Assembly: GCA_028554795.2 (NCBI GenBank)
Contig: CM068831.1
Coordinates: 65,376,982 to 65,440,981, forward strand
Direction: 5' to 3'
Length of the DNA: 64,000 nucleotides
From: Sinohyriopsis cumingii
Taxonomy: Eukaryota > Mollusca > Bivalvia > Unionida > Unionidae
The notes under the pieces are model-generated. The model saw only the letters and a list, made by a program, of their open reading frames with translations. It was not told where the DNA came from and ran no database searches. The position numbers were made by a program, and so were the translations under genes. Positions within the stretch are counted from its first letter, which is position 1, and each line of letters opens with the position of its first letter. This document shows positions 27,207 through 38,655 of the stretch, in pieces.

Positions 27207-28447
27207 GTAGGGGTATTATGATAGTAACAGTACATGTCCCCATATGTAGGGGTATTAGGATAGTAACAGTACATGTCCCCTTATGTAGGGGTATTAGGAT
27301 AGTAACACTACATGTCCCCCTATGTAGGGGTATTAGGATAGTAACAGTACATGTCCCCCTATGTAGGGGTATTAGGATAGTAACAGTACATGTCCCCCTA
27401 TGTAGGGGTATTAGGATAGTAACAGTACATGTCCCCCTATGTAGGGGTATTAGGATAGTAACAGTACATGTCCCCTTATGTAGGAGTATTAGGATAGTAA
27501 CAGTACATGTCGCCCTATGTAGGAGTATTAGGATAGTAACAGTACATGTCCCCCTATGTAGGGGTATTAGGATAGTAACAGTACATGTCCCCCTATGTAG
27601 GGGTATTAGGATAGTAACAGTACATGTCCCCATATGTAGGGGTATTAGGATAGTAACAGTACATGTCCCCCTATGTAGGGGTATTAGGATAGTAACAGTA
27701 CATGTCCCCCTATGTAGGAGTATTAGGATAGTAACAGTACATGTCCCCTTATATAGGAGTATTAGGATAGTAACAGTACATGTCCCCCTATGTAGGAGTA
27801 TTAGGATAGTAACAGTACATGTCCCCCTATGTAGGGGTATTAGGATAGTAACAGTACATGTCCCCCTATGTAGGGGTATTAGGATAGTAACAGTACATGT
27901 CCCCCTATGTAGGGGTATTAGGATGGTAACAGTACATGTCCCCTTATGTAGGGGTATTAGGATGGTAACAGTACATGTCCCCCTATGTAGGAGTATTAGG
28001 ATAGTAACAGTACATGTCCCCCTATGTAGGAGTATTAGGATGGTAACAGTACATGTCCCCCTATGTAGGGGTATTAGGATAGTAACAGTACATGTCCCCT
28101 TATATAGGAGTATTAGGATAGTAACAGTACATGTCCCCCTATGTAGGAGTATTAGGATAGTAACAGTACATGTCCCCCTATGTAGGGGTATTAGGATAGT
28201 AACAGTACATGTCCCCCTATGTAGGAGTATTAGGATAGTAACAGTACATGTCCCCCTATGTAGGGGTATTAGGATAGTAACAGTACATGTCCCCTTATGT
28301 AGGGGTATTAGGATAGTAACAGTACATGTCCCCTTATGTAGGAGTATTAGGATAGTAACAGTACATGTCCCCCTATGTAGGAGTATTAGGATAGTAACAG
28401 TACATGTCCCCCTATGTAAGGGTATTAGGATAGTAACAGTACATTCA
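27207..28447 (+). repeat. 39-bp minisatellite, about 32 copies
   Basis: Unit CCCCCTATGTAGGGGTATTA, GGATAGTAACAGTACATGT. Each consensus unit contains the perfect hairpin CCCCTA-TG-TAGGGG. Common variants are TAGGAG, CCTTATG, CCATATG, ATATAG and GGATGGTAAC. Because 39 is a multiple of three, the array is open on both strands. The 424-codon plus-strand frame and a 172-codon minus-strand frame repeat a 13-residue unit (GIRIVTVHVPLCR on plus). Variation is spread over codon positions and the array starts and stops within repeats, so I call it non-coding. Confidence 0.95.
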
Positions 28448-28703
28448 TGTGTGCCTATCCATAGGCCTGCTGATAGTCCCCAAAAGTCTTAACTGCTGCA
28501 CAAGAGCTTCCTTGCATAATAGGAGACTTTATAATGATTTAGGTGATACAAAAGTTTTCCCAGCATAACAATTTTATTGTTCTGATGCTGTCATCATCGC
28601 CAAAATGTGACAGGAATTACCTTTACGAAAATACTTAAGTTGCAAGGCTTAACCAAAATAAATATCAAAATATTCATCACACCACACAACATACCATTTA
28701 AAA
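28448..28703. other. Spacer between minisatellite and SINE
   Basis: No feature seen. Confidence 0.4.
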
Positions 28704-29019
28704 CGTGACTGCTCCAATGGCCTAGCGGTCAGAGCCTTAGCGTAGGTCATGGGTTCGAACACAGGCAGAGTCATACCAAAGACTTATAAATATGATACTA
28801 AAAGCTGCCTTGCTAGGCGCTCAGCATTAAAAGGTTACTGTTAGGACTGGTTCTCCTGGTGTCAGGATAATATGACCCAGGGTGCAACATCATGCTACAT
28901 GTATGCGGCATGACGCCTCAATACTAGACATCACTACAAACTGCCATACTGCAGATATTGTAGTGATATGATTGAAAAACTGTTAAAGTTACATTCAAAA
29001 TTCAAATACAGATACACAC
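28704..29019 (+). mobile_element. tRNA-derived SINE, family B, copy 2
   Basis: Head CGTGACTGCTCCAATGGCCT then AGCGGTCAGAGCC; B-box GGGTTCGAACAC. The body shares GTCATACCAAAGACTTATAA, GCGCTCAGCATTAAAAGGTT and GTGTCAGGATAATATGAC with copy 1, and the tail is short and A/C-rich. A 9-bp target duplication CCATTTAAA lies at 28694-28702 and 29020-29028. Confidence 0.9.
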
Positions 29020-29028
29020 CCATTTAAA

Positions 29029-29530
29029 TTTCAACACAAAAAAACTCACCAAAAAGTAAATTTTTCGATCAAAGCAAAAGACAACACCCAGATCTCCAAG
29101 TGGGCCTGATATCACTGACCTGGCACATAGTAGTCTAAATTTAAAGGCAAAAGTAGTGATAAGCCTAGTACCTTGTGCTAAAAGACACACATTTTAGGAT
29201 AATTTCCACGTATTTTTGTTAGAAACTTCAAGTATTTGATAAAATTTTTAACTGTATTTTATCCAATGAGTAACTTTAGCAGAACTATACGGTACAGTGT
29301 TATTTTTGTATCTGTGTGATTGAAGCTCATGCAAAGATGCCACAACATTTGGTCTGATATGTTAAGGGAAATTATGAAAGTCATTCTGTTATTATTTTTA
29401 AAAAATTACATAATATATAATAGCCATATTTGATGGAGATAAGCCTATATTTTAGGTTTTCTGCCCAGCTGCTATAGGAGCCAAACACTGCTGTGGGAGC
29501 CACCGAAAAGTCTGATGCAAGATAACCTCA
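29029..29530. other. AT-rich stretch, nothing recognised
   Basis: No supported feature. Confidence 0.4.
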
Positions 29531-29537
29531 TATGTGT

Positions 29538-29800
29538 GGATCTCACTTCATATTGAATTTGTCCAAGATCTTGATGACATTAAGCCCATATCTGACTTAA
29601 AAAGAAAGAAAAAAAAAGAAAAGAAATATAGTATTCATAATTGCAACAAGTTCAGCCATTCAGAGACGAGTCCATCTTATTCATATAGGCGTGGATCTCG
29701 CTCATTACTGAACTCATCTGAGATTTTTATGAATTCATTTGAGATCTTGATGATATAAGCACACATTCTAAGCTTCATCAAAATCCAATCAGAAATATGA
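29538..29800 (+). repeat. Two loose copies of a GATCTTGATGA-containing unit
   Basis: GTGGATCTCACTTCATATTG then CCAAGATCTTGATGACATTA is echoed by GTGGATCTCGCTCATTACTG then TGAGATCTTGATGATATAAG about 160 bp later. CTTCATCAAAATCCAATCAG follows. Confidence 0.5.
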
Positions 29801-29831
29801 TGTTTGCAGTGGTAAAAAGCCACTGCAAACA
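29801..29831. repeat. Perfect 12-bp hairpin
   Basis: TGTTTGCAGTGG at 29801-29812 and CCACTGCAAACA at 29820-29831 pair perfectly around a 7-base loop (TAAAAAG). No T-run or gene end is next to it, so it is not called a terminator. Confidence 0.85.
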
Positions 29832-31060
29832 GACATAAGATGCACAATGGATGTGTGTAAATACCAAAAGTTCAATTGGTCTTTGCACTTGGATCAAACT
29901 TATTAGCCAAATATACAGTATTATTTTGATGGGGCACAGTTCAGGTTGGTTTCATTCATTATAAACTGACCATTAGTCAACACTTATTGGCACAAAACCT
30001 GTATCATATTGTCAAGTGCTGTAGTGGGACTTTGTTTAGGGTAAATATGCTCTCATGTCTTTTTAGTTATCGAACTGTAGAGGAGACAAAATTAATTATT
30101 AAGTCACTTGCTGTCAGAAATTTATATGATGTCACTTTTTTTCTTTTGTTAATGTGTGCATGATTTTGACAGCTGAGCAGATATGCCCATAATTAGCACA
30201 CAACAATTCAAGAAATATGTCCAATCAAGCAGATTTCCATTTTGTGCTAAAATCTGCTCTCCATTGTGAAAAAGACAGCTGCCATGAAAGATTACCATAA
30301 AATTCAACATTGCTTCCATAGGTGTTGGCATTTGACACTACTAGTTACTTAGATCCATAAAAACTGAACATTTTATTTTCTTATTTTTTTTCTTTCAATT
30401 CTGACACAAAACACCATCAAGTCTTGTCCTTAATTAATGTAACAAGCAGGATGAATACAAAATGAAGTAAGGAAAAATGCCTATATAATAGTTACAATAA
30501 TAGTTACAAGAAATTATGCAAATTATACCCTGAAACTTTCGTATGCTACTGTGGGTTCTCATTTCATGCCTTGTAATCACAATCTGAGGTCAACCTGTTT
30601 AGATCTGGTAACCCAGTCCATGATTACTCTGAAATGCAAATATCTCAATGGGAGTTTAATTGAATTTAAATATCCTGTTAGACCAGAAGTCTTATCTTAA
30701 ACTCCTACTGCAAATTAAAAACTGTCCTACACGAGGATGCCATGAGAAAAGAAAGACACCCAGGTAAGGTCAATCTTGCAATAAATAAAACTGCTGAGTT
30801 GTAAAAGGAATTTAAAAAGGCACATGAAAACAAGCAAATTCAGTGGATGTTTGTTCCCTGCATACTGTGGCAATGTTTCTAAAAGTATATAATTATGAAA
30901 TCTGACTAGGATCTTTCTGGCAAATCTCCAAACTTACCGGGTGGACACAGAAAGTAATTAAAGTTTGTCACTTTATCTCAAAGGGTTTTGGGGCAAGAAG
31001 ATTACTGTGAATAGCACAATTTACACAACCATTATATACTTAATAGTCATCTGTGTAGAT
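29832..31060. other. Non-repetitive stretch; 30540-30800 has complex texture
   Basis: No coding frame or RNA gene. An ATGCAAAT octamer (POU-type site) lies at 30634-30641 amid AATT/TAAT cores. A CCCAGGTAAGG at 30766-30776 looks like a donor, but no convincing exon precedes it. Confidence 0.25.
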
Positions 31061-31064
31061 AACT

Positions 31065-32035
31065 GAAATTTTACACAGAAAACATTCTTCTTTTTTCAGT
31101 CATAGTGACTTTTGACATTTGATCCACCATTGATAGGCTTCTTGCTTACCTCAAGTATAATACAGCTACAAAGTTTGATCCAGGTCTGTTATTGTGCATA
31201 AACCATTTTTCGGTTCTCAGTAACACTGACCTGTCCTTTGACCTTCTGACCCCTAAATACCCTTCTTCCTTATCCCAAGTGATAGCCATCAACAACATTT
31301 AGCTGAGGTATGTAAAGCAGCTTTAACATTATGGTACAGAAACCATTTTCTTCTTCTAGACACAGTGAACTTCGCCTTTTATTTTTTGAGCCCACAAACA
31401 ATAAGTTTCTTACTCATCATAACTGCAAATAATCCACAAAATTTGGTAACTAAAGATGACAGCAAACTCAAGTTATTGCATATGAATAATTGTTTTTATC
31501 TTTAAGTTAGTGACCATGATATTTGACTATCTGACTCCTTAAAATCAATAAGATTCTTCTTCCATGCACAATCCTTCCACAAAGTTTGGTAACTGTAGAT
31601 GGTGTAGAACAGGGGTTAGCAACCTATTTTACAAAGTGTGCCACTTTTTTCTGCATTAATTACAAAATGAACGAGTGTGTGCCATCTGTAAGAGTAACAC
31701 TGTTAAATCGTGATTTTTGGTGGCCCTTTGCATGGCACACAAAACCTCTTGACGTGCCACCTTGTGGCACATGTGGCATAGGTTGCCAACCCCTGGTGTA
31801 GAACAATCAGTATTATACTGAAACATTTTTTGCCTCTTCTGCATTGACCTTGACCTTTGGACTCCAAAATCAATAGGGATCTTCCATACCCCAAGTGCAT
31901 GGCATCCAGAATGTTTAGTAACTGTAGATGGTAGATGGCTTGAGCTATTGTGTGGAAATGAAGTTGGTAAATGATGGATGAATGGATCGACAACATACCA
32001 TAATATTCTTCTGCTTATGGCAGGCATATAAATAT
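31065..32035 (+). repeat. TGACCTTTGACC dispersed repeat, copy R2
   Basis: About six degenerate units with the same blocks as R1, for example GACCTTGACCTTTGG at 31846-31860, CCAAAATCAATAGG, CCCCAAGTGCATGGCATCC and CAGAAACCATTTT. The copy ends CTTATGGCAGGCATATAAAT. A hAT-type MITE is inserted at 31610. Upstream of its left end the unit reads AACTGTAGATGGTGTAGAA and it resumes after the element with CAATCAGTATTATACTGAAA. Confidence 0.8.
31610..31795. mobile_element. 186-bp hAT-type MITE with 8-bp target duplication
   Basis: The left end is CAGGGGTTAGCAACCTAT and the right end is the inverted ATAGGTTGCCAACCCCTG, 18-bp terminal repeats with one mismatch. The exact 8-bp duplication GTGTAGAA is at 31602-31609 and 31796-31803. 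CAGGGGT-type ends plus an 8-bp duplication are diagnostic of hAT-superfamily elements. It encodes nothing of its own, so it would have been moved by a transposase made elsewhere. The inner part contains a second palindrome GTGCCACCTTGTGGCAC. Short open frames over it are artefacts. Confidence 0.93.
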
Positions 32036-32044
32036 TGACCAGTG

Positions 32045-33120
32045 CTCTTGACCTTTGAGATACAGCCCTGACTGTGATGCATTAAAAGAAACTGAAGTGA
32101 GGTATATAACTGTACCATAGCTGTATACATGTTTTAGTACACTCCGATATAAAGTATTTTTTTAATGTCATCTTAATTAAGTTTTATGGTTATATACCAA
32201 CAGCAGCATCATAGATTTTAAAGAAAACTGCAGCTTGTGTAACAAATGTGGATTGCACTGATTCCTATTTTCCCTTTTTTAACCTTTATCTTTTATTTCA
32301 TGTGACTCTGAAATGAAAGAATGCTAGCATCATTACACTTCATCTTTCATTTTGTGTGCATACAATTTCAGCTTTTATTTGGAATGGGTTTATCTCCCTT
32401 TCTATTTTCTACGGTAACTTTGATTCACAACTATATAGCCAGTATTGTGTTGTTAAACCCCATGCATACAAACACATACATATTTACCCTTGTACTTGAA
32501 ATAACTTTTAAGACATAAAGACAAAACATAGAACCTATTCAATATCGACCTTACCAATGAACTTCAATCATGTCAAATGTTATCTGTCACACCTTCTAGA
32601 GAAGATATTTGCCAGTGAGTATACCAAGTTGACTCATTTATCTCTCACAGCCCTAAAGTCAGAGAATGGAAGAAAAAAAAAAAGTGTCGTGGATAATGTT
32701 AAATATTGAAAATTAATCACCATCAGCTACAAGATAGGGTACCCAATGTGGTCTATGCAGCACATTCTAGTGTTGGTTTATAAGAATACCAAATATCACA
32801 CTGTAATCAAATATGGCTCAGAAGTTATAGATCCAGAAGAAAATTGTTAAGGAAAACTTAGACCATACATGTGATTATTTCAAAGTGCAAATCCAGGATG
32901 TTTGGTCTTCAAAACAGAAGGTTTGCATTCCAGTGCTGGAGATTGTTTTACTGACATACTGCCTGCATCATAAGTACAACTTTTTTCAGCTAAATTTTAT
33001 GTTTGTTCAGATTTTTGAAGTACTTAGAAGAACAGAACGACAGATGAAAAGAACAATGCTCCCTAAAAGAGACTGATGTTCTACTGAAAAAACAAGAAAT
33101 TCCAGGAAATTTTTTCATAG
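32045..33120. other. Non-repetitive stretch, nothing recognised
   Basis: A 65-codon plus-strand frame at 32321-32518 is hydrophobic but shows no family motif. No other structure seen. Confidence 0.4.
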
Positions 33121-33124
33121 TGTT

Positions 33125-33970
33125 TAAACCATCTCTGACCTTCTAAGCAATTAGAAGATTTTCAAATTAGCTGCCGGACAGCCATTTTGGATGTAAGATC
33201 AGCACCATTTTCATTTAGGACCAACTAGACATCATCTTAAGCCTTTTGGAAAAAAAAAACTCATGTAAATTTATGTGTTGATTAATTTAAGAAGAGTAGA
33301 AATAGCAAGATTTTCATTGCCACCATATTGGATGTCAGATTGGCACCATTGTCATTTAGGCCGAACCAGACACAAAGTCTTTTCATGAAAACCTCATATT
33401 GATAAGACTTTTCATTGAGGACGAGTAGCTATGGTGGCACATTAAGGATGTCAGATTAGCACCATTTTCAACTGGGACCAATTAGACATCACAGGTAGTC
33501 TTTTAGTGAAAACCCCATGTGGATATGACCTTTTGATTAGGTGTAGCAGCAATAACATTTACCAGCTGACTGCCATGGTTGCCATATTGCATAACAGGCT
33601 GGCATCATTTTTCATTTAGAACCTATGAGATATTATAAGAAGTCTTCAAGTGAAAACCCCAGGATCACATGACCTTCTGTTTAGGCTACTACAATAAGAG
33701 TTTCAAGATGGCTGCCATGGCTCCCATGTTGGATATCAAATGGACACCATTTTGATTTAGGACCAACTAGACTTCATATAATGTCTTTTATGACCATCCA
33801 TTCAGAAGAAGCAACAATAACAAAATTTTCAAAATGGAAACTATGGATGTCTGAATGGCATTATTTTAGTTTAGAAGTAGAGACAACAAACTCGTGTTTT
33901 CAGATGGATGGACCACAGACAAAAGATAGATTGACAACAAGTCACCACATAAGCTCTTATGAAATAGTAC
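33125..33970 (+). repeat. Degenerate tandem array Y3 (AAGATGGC family)
   Basis: Six or so units with CATTTAGGACCAACTAGACA, GTGAAAACCCCATGT, GATATGACCTT, CAAGATGGCTGCCATGG at about 33705, and CCATATTGGATGTCAGAT. It ends with GGACCACAGACAAAAGATAG then GACAACAAGTCACCACATAA, matching the end of array Y1 in position and style. That gives the family a definable 3' end. Confidence 0.75.
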
Positions 33971-35455
33971 CTGTACAGCTAAAAAGAACATAAAGAAAAT
34001 CTAAGATCAGCTGCACTCTCCTAAGGAATCTTCATAATAATTAATTTCAGTTCTACACAACTGAATGGGAAACATACAAATACTATGAAATTTCATAAAA
34101 TTATAATTAAAATAAAAAAAAAACACAGAGATTCAATTTCCCAACTAGTGGACAAGGAGTTTTACCACTTTTCCAGAAGATCTGGGAGACATCATATGCA
34201 TTTTAAACTGCTGACTTTTGACCATCACCTTAAAGACAAGACCATAATCCCAACACCACCCATATTTATTATGCAACAATCCTTCTAATTATGATGCAGA
34301 AGCATGCCAAATTTCAACCCTTGTTGTCAAGGATGCCACACTAGTTCCGTTACTATAATGTCAGACTTGTACTGTAAAGACCTTACCTAGCCAGGCCAGC
34401 CCATTTGAGCTGCCTTGGTTTAAGCTCCCATTTCCTTCACAGAATATGGTCTATAATGTGTTGAATTGGTTGCTCAAAACCAAACAAATGAAACAGCTGT
34501 AAATCCTGAATGGATGTTGTAGAGTAGGAAGAATGAGTCACAAGAAACTTAAAATACTGACAAATGACATTGAGTTTCAAGGATGTCACATATGGTATGT
34601 GATACACCATTTAATAATGATGTACAATTATACCTAGTTTCATTCCTTAATCTCAAACGACTTGAAAGTTTGAGTGGAAAATGTGACATAAAACTTAAAA
34701 TATTGTCCCTTGACCATGATTTTGATGATAGTATCTCCACAGTTGGAACATACTATGAAATTTCCATCAAGTTGAAAAAGAAACCTCAGACGTAATTCAT
34801 CTGCATTAAGAACCATAACTGGAACTACTTCTGTTTACATAGAACAATCAATCTATGTGTCCTTGGCCTTTTCCATCGCATGCTAGAAAATAAATTCATA
34901 TGTAAACAGTAGCAATTTTGAACTGTCCTCAAGTCTGTGGTTGTTATTGGGTCATAATAATTTCACAACATGACAATGAATAGATGACACATAATCACTA
35001 ACAGCAATACAAACAATAGTTACAGAAAGCTAAAACTAAATGATTTCTTCAATTTTGTTTATTACAATGCTGTAGGAATAATACTGCAAATCAAATGTGC
35101 AGGTATTTTATTGATTCTTGGAATGCCATCATGCATCATGTTCAAGACCTATCACATTATACAACAGTTCTCTGAATGTTCATTTGCCAAAGCTTACTAA
35201 TCTTGGAAGTATTACTAAGGTAACCTTCAAATCTCTTTCAGAGAGTCAAAGTTACTTTACTTGGAAGATGTTCCAAATGAGTATCTCCACTATGGTACAT
35301 TTAATACATTCTAATGTGGTGTAAATAAATATCCACATTGTGATACATTTTATACCTCCTTAGATGATGATGTATACAAATATTTTTGTGATCTCTTTAT
35401 CTCAGATGAATGTATAATGAACGAACACATGAGTTATATGTTCCCACAAAAGGTG
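33971..35455. other. AT-rich stretch, nothing firm
   Basis: TACTATGAAATTTC followed by A-rich sequence occurs near 34081 and 34751, suggesting a decayed repeat of about 670 bp spacing. Open frames of 63-70 codons on both strands at 34549-34795 overlap each other and show no family motif. Confidence 0.35.
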
Positions 35456-35483
35456 GACACACACACACACACACACACACACT
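35456..35483. repeat. (AC)n microsatellite
   Basis: About 13 AC units. Confidence 0.95.
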
Positions 35484-36012
35484 TGGACTAATAAAATTCA
35501 ATCTGTAAGAGCGTTTATAGCTAGGCACTAGGTAACATAAATGTTATTCAGGTGCTGAATAGGTCCCAGGTAAATTACTGAATACACTAGGTTCATGGAT
35601 GAGTTGGGTTTTTTTTCAGACAGTTGACTGTAATATAAAAAAAAGTCTTAGGATTAAAAGATTGTTTAGACTATAAATGGGGTTCTGTGTATATAGTTAC
35701 ATCAAATGTTTGTGTGAAGATAACAATGTCTAGCTCCTATAGAAGATCTGTGCTTTCATAGGATTGCACAGGACCACATAACAACTTGTGCACCTCATGG
35801 GAAGGTGAGCCAAGTCAATCATCTGGAAGCTGGTATCGATTAAAGCCCATTCAAAAATAATTCATTATAAAATGAGGTCTGTTACCAAATCCAGCTGTTT
35901 GAATTTCAGTTAAATGAACAAATGTATTTAATTTGATTTATGAAATATAGCTTAATATTGTGATGAATTTTTGAGGTTTCAATATTTTTACATTGGTAAA
36001 AATGTACCTTAT
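35484..36012. other. AT-rich stretch, nothing recognised
   Basis: No supported feature. Confidence 0.4.
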
Positions 36013-36190
36013 ATGCTCACTTGTATATTGAGTTAAACTGCAAACAACAAAGATCCTGATCTGCTCTGTCATAATGCAATTGCAGATCAGTGTCCATCTT
36101 GTTTCTTTTACTGACTGCTCCTAATAAACTGCACAGACCCAGATATGCTTCTGTGCAGTTTGCAGTTATACTCATCTTTTACGCAAGTAT
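36013..36190. mobile_element. Foldback family copy C
   Basis: Left end GCTCACTTGTATATTGAGTT then AAACTGCAAAC; right end CTGTGCAGTTTGCAGTTATA then CTCATCTTTTACGC. The inner CATAATGCAATTGCAGATCA loop and the GACTGCTCCTAATAAACTGC joint match copies A, B and E. Confidence 0.75.
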
Positions 36191-36728
36191 GTACGGTAGC
36201 TGCAGTTGTCAAGTGGTCTTTTCCACATCCCTCATCTGTATCTTTTGTGTACTATCTCTCAAAGTGTAACCAAGTATTTTATCCATCCCTGTCAACTTGG
36301 CTATGCAAATTCATTCAACAGGTATGATAGTGGTTAAAGATCTTAAAATTTAACTACTAACCAGTAAAACCTTTAATTATGTAGGTGAGAGAAGTGTTTG
36401 TATTTAATTTTCAGGCATGGAGTTGACATTCAATTACAGGGGATATTTTTTTTTCACACTGAGTACAGAGTATCCATCTCAAGTCTGTGGCTGATTTTAT
36501 GTTTCAAACTATCATTGATATTCATAACTTTCTTATATATTACAGTCTGCACTGAATGCCATTAAATTAAATCAGTGACATTAAGTTTAGAATAAATTCA
36601 CTACCAAAGCAATCATGAATGGTTCAATATGTACCTGATAATAAAAATGTCTTAAAACTTTTTATTGAATATGGCTCTGGGATAAAATGGAGACAATATT
36701 AAAATATCTGAAATGTGTTGTTGAGAGA

Positions 36729-36730
<2 letters not shown>

Positions 36731-36806
<76 letters not shown>
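36731..36806. repeat. Long (TA)n tract 3
   Basis: About 38 TA units ending exactly at the left terminus of foldback copy D. Confidence 0.97.
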
Positions 36807-36809
<3 letters not shown>

Positions 36810-36912
36810 CTTTTAAGTTGACTAAAACTGCAAACAACAAAGATCCCAATCAACTGTAGCATAATGCACTTGCAGATCAGGGTCCATGTTCTTTGTTCTA
36901 CTGACTACTAAG
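36807..36912. mobile_element. Foldback family copy D, truncated
   Basis: Starts TTCACTTTTAAGTTGACTAA with AAACTGCAAACAACAAAGAT, has the CATAATGCACTTGCAGATCA loop and stops after ACTGACTACTAAGAAACTGC. Only the first hairpin module remains. Confidence 0.7.
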
Positions 36913-36929
36913 AAACTGCACTGTCATCT

Positions 36930-37300
36930 TTCTTTCCCAAAGTGTAAGCCATCCACAAATTGGTATCCATGTTTGTCATGTTGATATAAAGTTTTTGTAC
37001 AGAAACTATTATTTCTTTCAGTCACCTTGACCACCTTTTCACCACAAAATCAGTAGGCTTCTTCCTTAATCAAAGAGCAAGCCATCTGCATATTCCCATT
37101 TCTGTGACGCAGAACTAATGTTATTTTGCTGGAACCAGTTTTATTATGTCAGTCACAATAACCTTTGCCTTTTGACAGAAATTGTATAGGTTTTCTTCCT
37201 ATCCTAAATGCAAGCTATTTAAAGCTATTTAAAAGATTTGGTAATGACTGATGATGAGAACTTAAGTTATTGTTCAGAAATGACAAAGGAAACAGAATGA
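36930..37300 (+). repeat. TGACCTTTGACC dispersed repeat, copy R3 (short)
   Basis: About 2.5 units with CAAAGTGTAAGCCATCCACA, TTTCTTTCAGTCACCTTGAC, CACAAAATCAGTAGGCTTCT and CAGAAATGACAAAGG. It passes without a gap into the 31-bp minisatellite through AAAAGACATCATAATATGAT, at the place where other copies have their 3' terminus. Confidence 0.75.
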
Positions 37301-38655
37301 TGATGAAAAGACATCATAATATGATATAGGTACTCTAACAGACATTATAATATGATATAGGTACTCTAATAGACCTTATAATATGATATAGGTACTCAAA
37401 TAGATATCATAACATGATATAGGTACTCAAATAGACATCATAATATGATATAGGTACTCTAATAGACATTATAATATAATATAGGTACTCAAATAGACAT
37501 CATAATATGATATAGGAACTCAAATAGACATCATAGCATGATATAAATACTCAAATAGACATCGTAATATGATATAGGTATTCAAACAGACACCATAACA
37601 TGATATAGGTACTCAAATAGACATCATAATACGATATCAGTACTCTAATAGACATCATAACATGATATAGGTACTCAAATAGACATCATAATATGATATA
37701 GGTACTCTAATAGACATCATAATATGATATAGGTACTCTAATAGGCATCATAATACGATATAGGCACTCTAATAGACACCATGACATGATATAGGTACTC
37801 AAATAGACATCATAATATGATATCAGTACTCTAATAGACATCATAACATGATATAGGTACTCAAATAGACATCATAATATGATATAGGTACTCTAATAGA
37901 CATTATAATATAATATAGGTACTCAAATAGACATCATAATATGATATAGGAACTCAAATAGACATCATAGCATGATATAAATACTCAAATAGACATCGTA
38001 ATATGATATAGGTATTCAAACAGACACCATAACATGATATAGGTACTCAAATAGACATCATAATACGATATCAGTACTCTAATAGACATCATAACATGAT
38101 ATAGGTACTCAAATAGACATCATAATATGATATAGGTACTCTAATAGACATCATAATATGATATAGGTACTCTAATAGGCATCATAATACGATATAGGCA
38201 CTCTAATAGACACCATGACATGATATAGGTACTCAAATAGACATCATAATATGATATCAGTACTCTAATAGACATCATAACATGATATAGGTACTCAAAT
38301 AGACATCATAATATGATATAGGTACTCTAATAGACATCATAATATGATATAGGTACTCTAATAGACATCATAATACGATATAGGTACTCTAATAGGCATC
38401 ATAATATGATATCAGTACTCTAATAGACATCATAACATGATATAGGTACTCAAATAGACATCATAATATGATATAGGCACTCTAATAGACATCATAATAT
38501 GATATAGATACTCTAATAGGCATCATAATATGATATAGGTACTCAAATAGACATCATAGCATGATATAAGTACTCAAATTGACATCATAATATGATATAG
38601 GTACTCAAATAGACCTCATAGACATCATACTATGATATAGGTACTATATTCTAAC
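37301..38655 (+). repeat. 31-bp minisatellite, about 43 copies, with a 434-bp higher-order repeat
   Basis: Unit GATATAGGTACTCAAATAGA, CATCATAATAT (31 bp). Variants TAGGAACTC, ATAAATACTC, TATCAGTACTC, AGGCACTC and ATCGTAATAT occur in a fixed order. That order is repeated exactly 434 bp (14 units) later: 37407-37901 matches 37841-38335 with no difference that I could find. Confidence 0.95.

Noticed and set aside
27218-28492. 424-codon open frame of 13-residue repeats
   Set aside because: It is the translation of the 39-bp minisatellite; the opposite strand is open as well, and variation is not concentrated in third positions.
30766-30776. CCCAGGTAAGG as a splice donor of an exon at about 30660-30771
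   Set aside because: The preceding open frame lacks a convincing acceptor and the peptide has no recognisable character.
31586-32130. Overlapping frames of 61-123 codons around the MITE
   Set aside because: They span the hAT-type MITE and the R2 repeat; no transposase motif is present.
37301-38655. Regular 31-bp repeats resembling a CRISPR array
   Set aside because: Units abut with no unique spacers, no cas genes are present, and the rest of the window is animal-type DNA.
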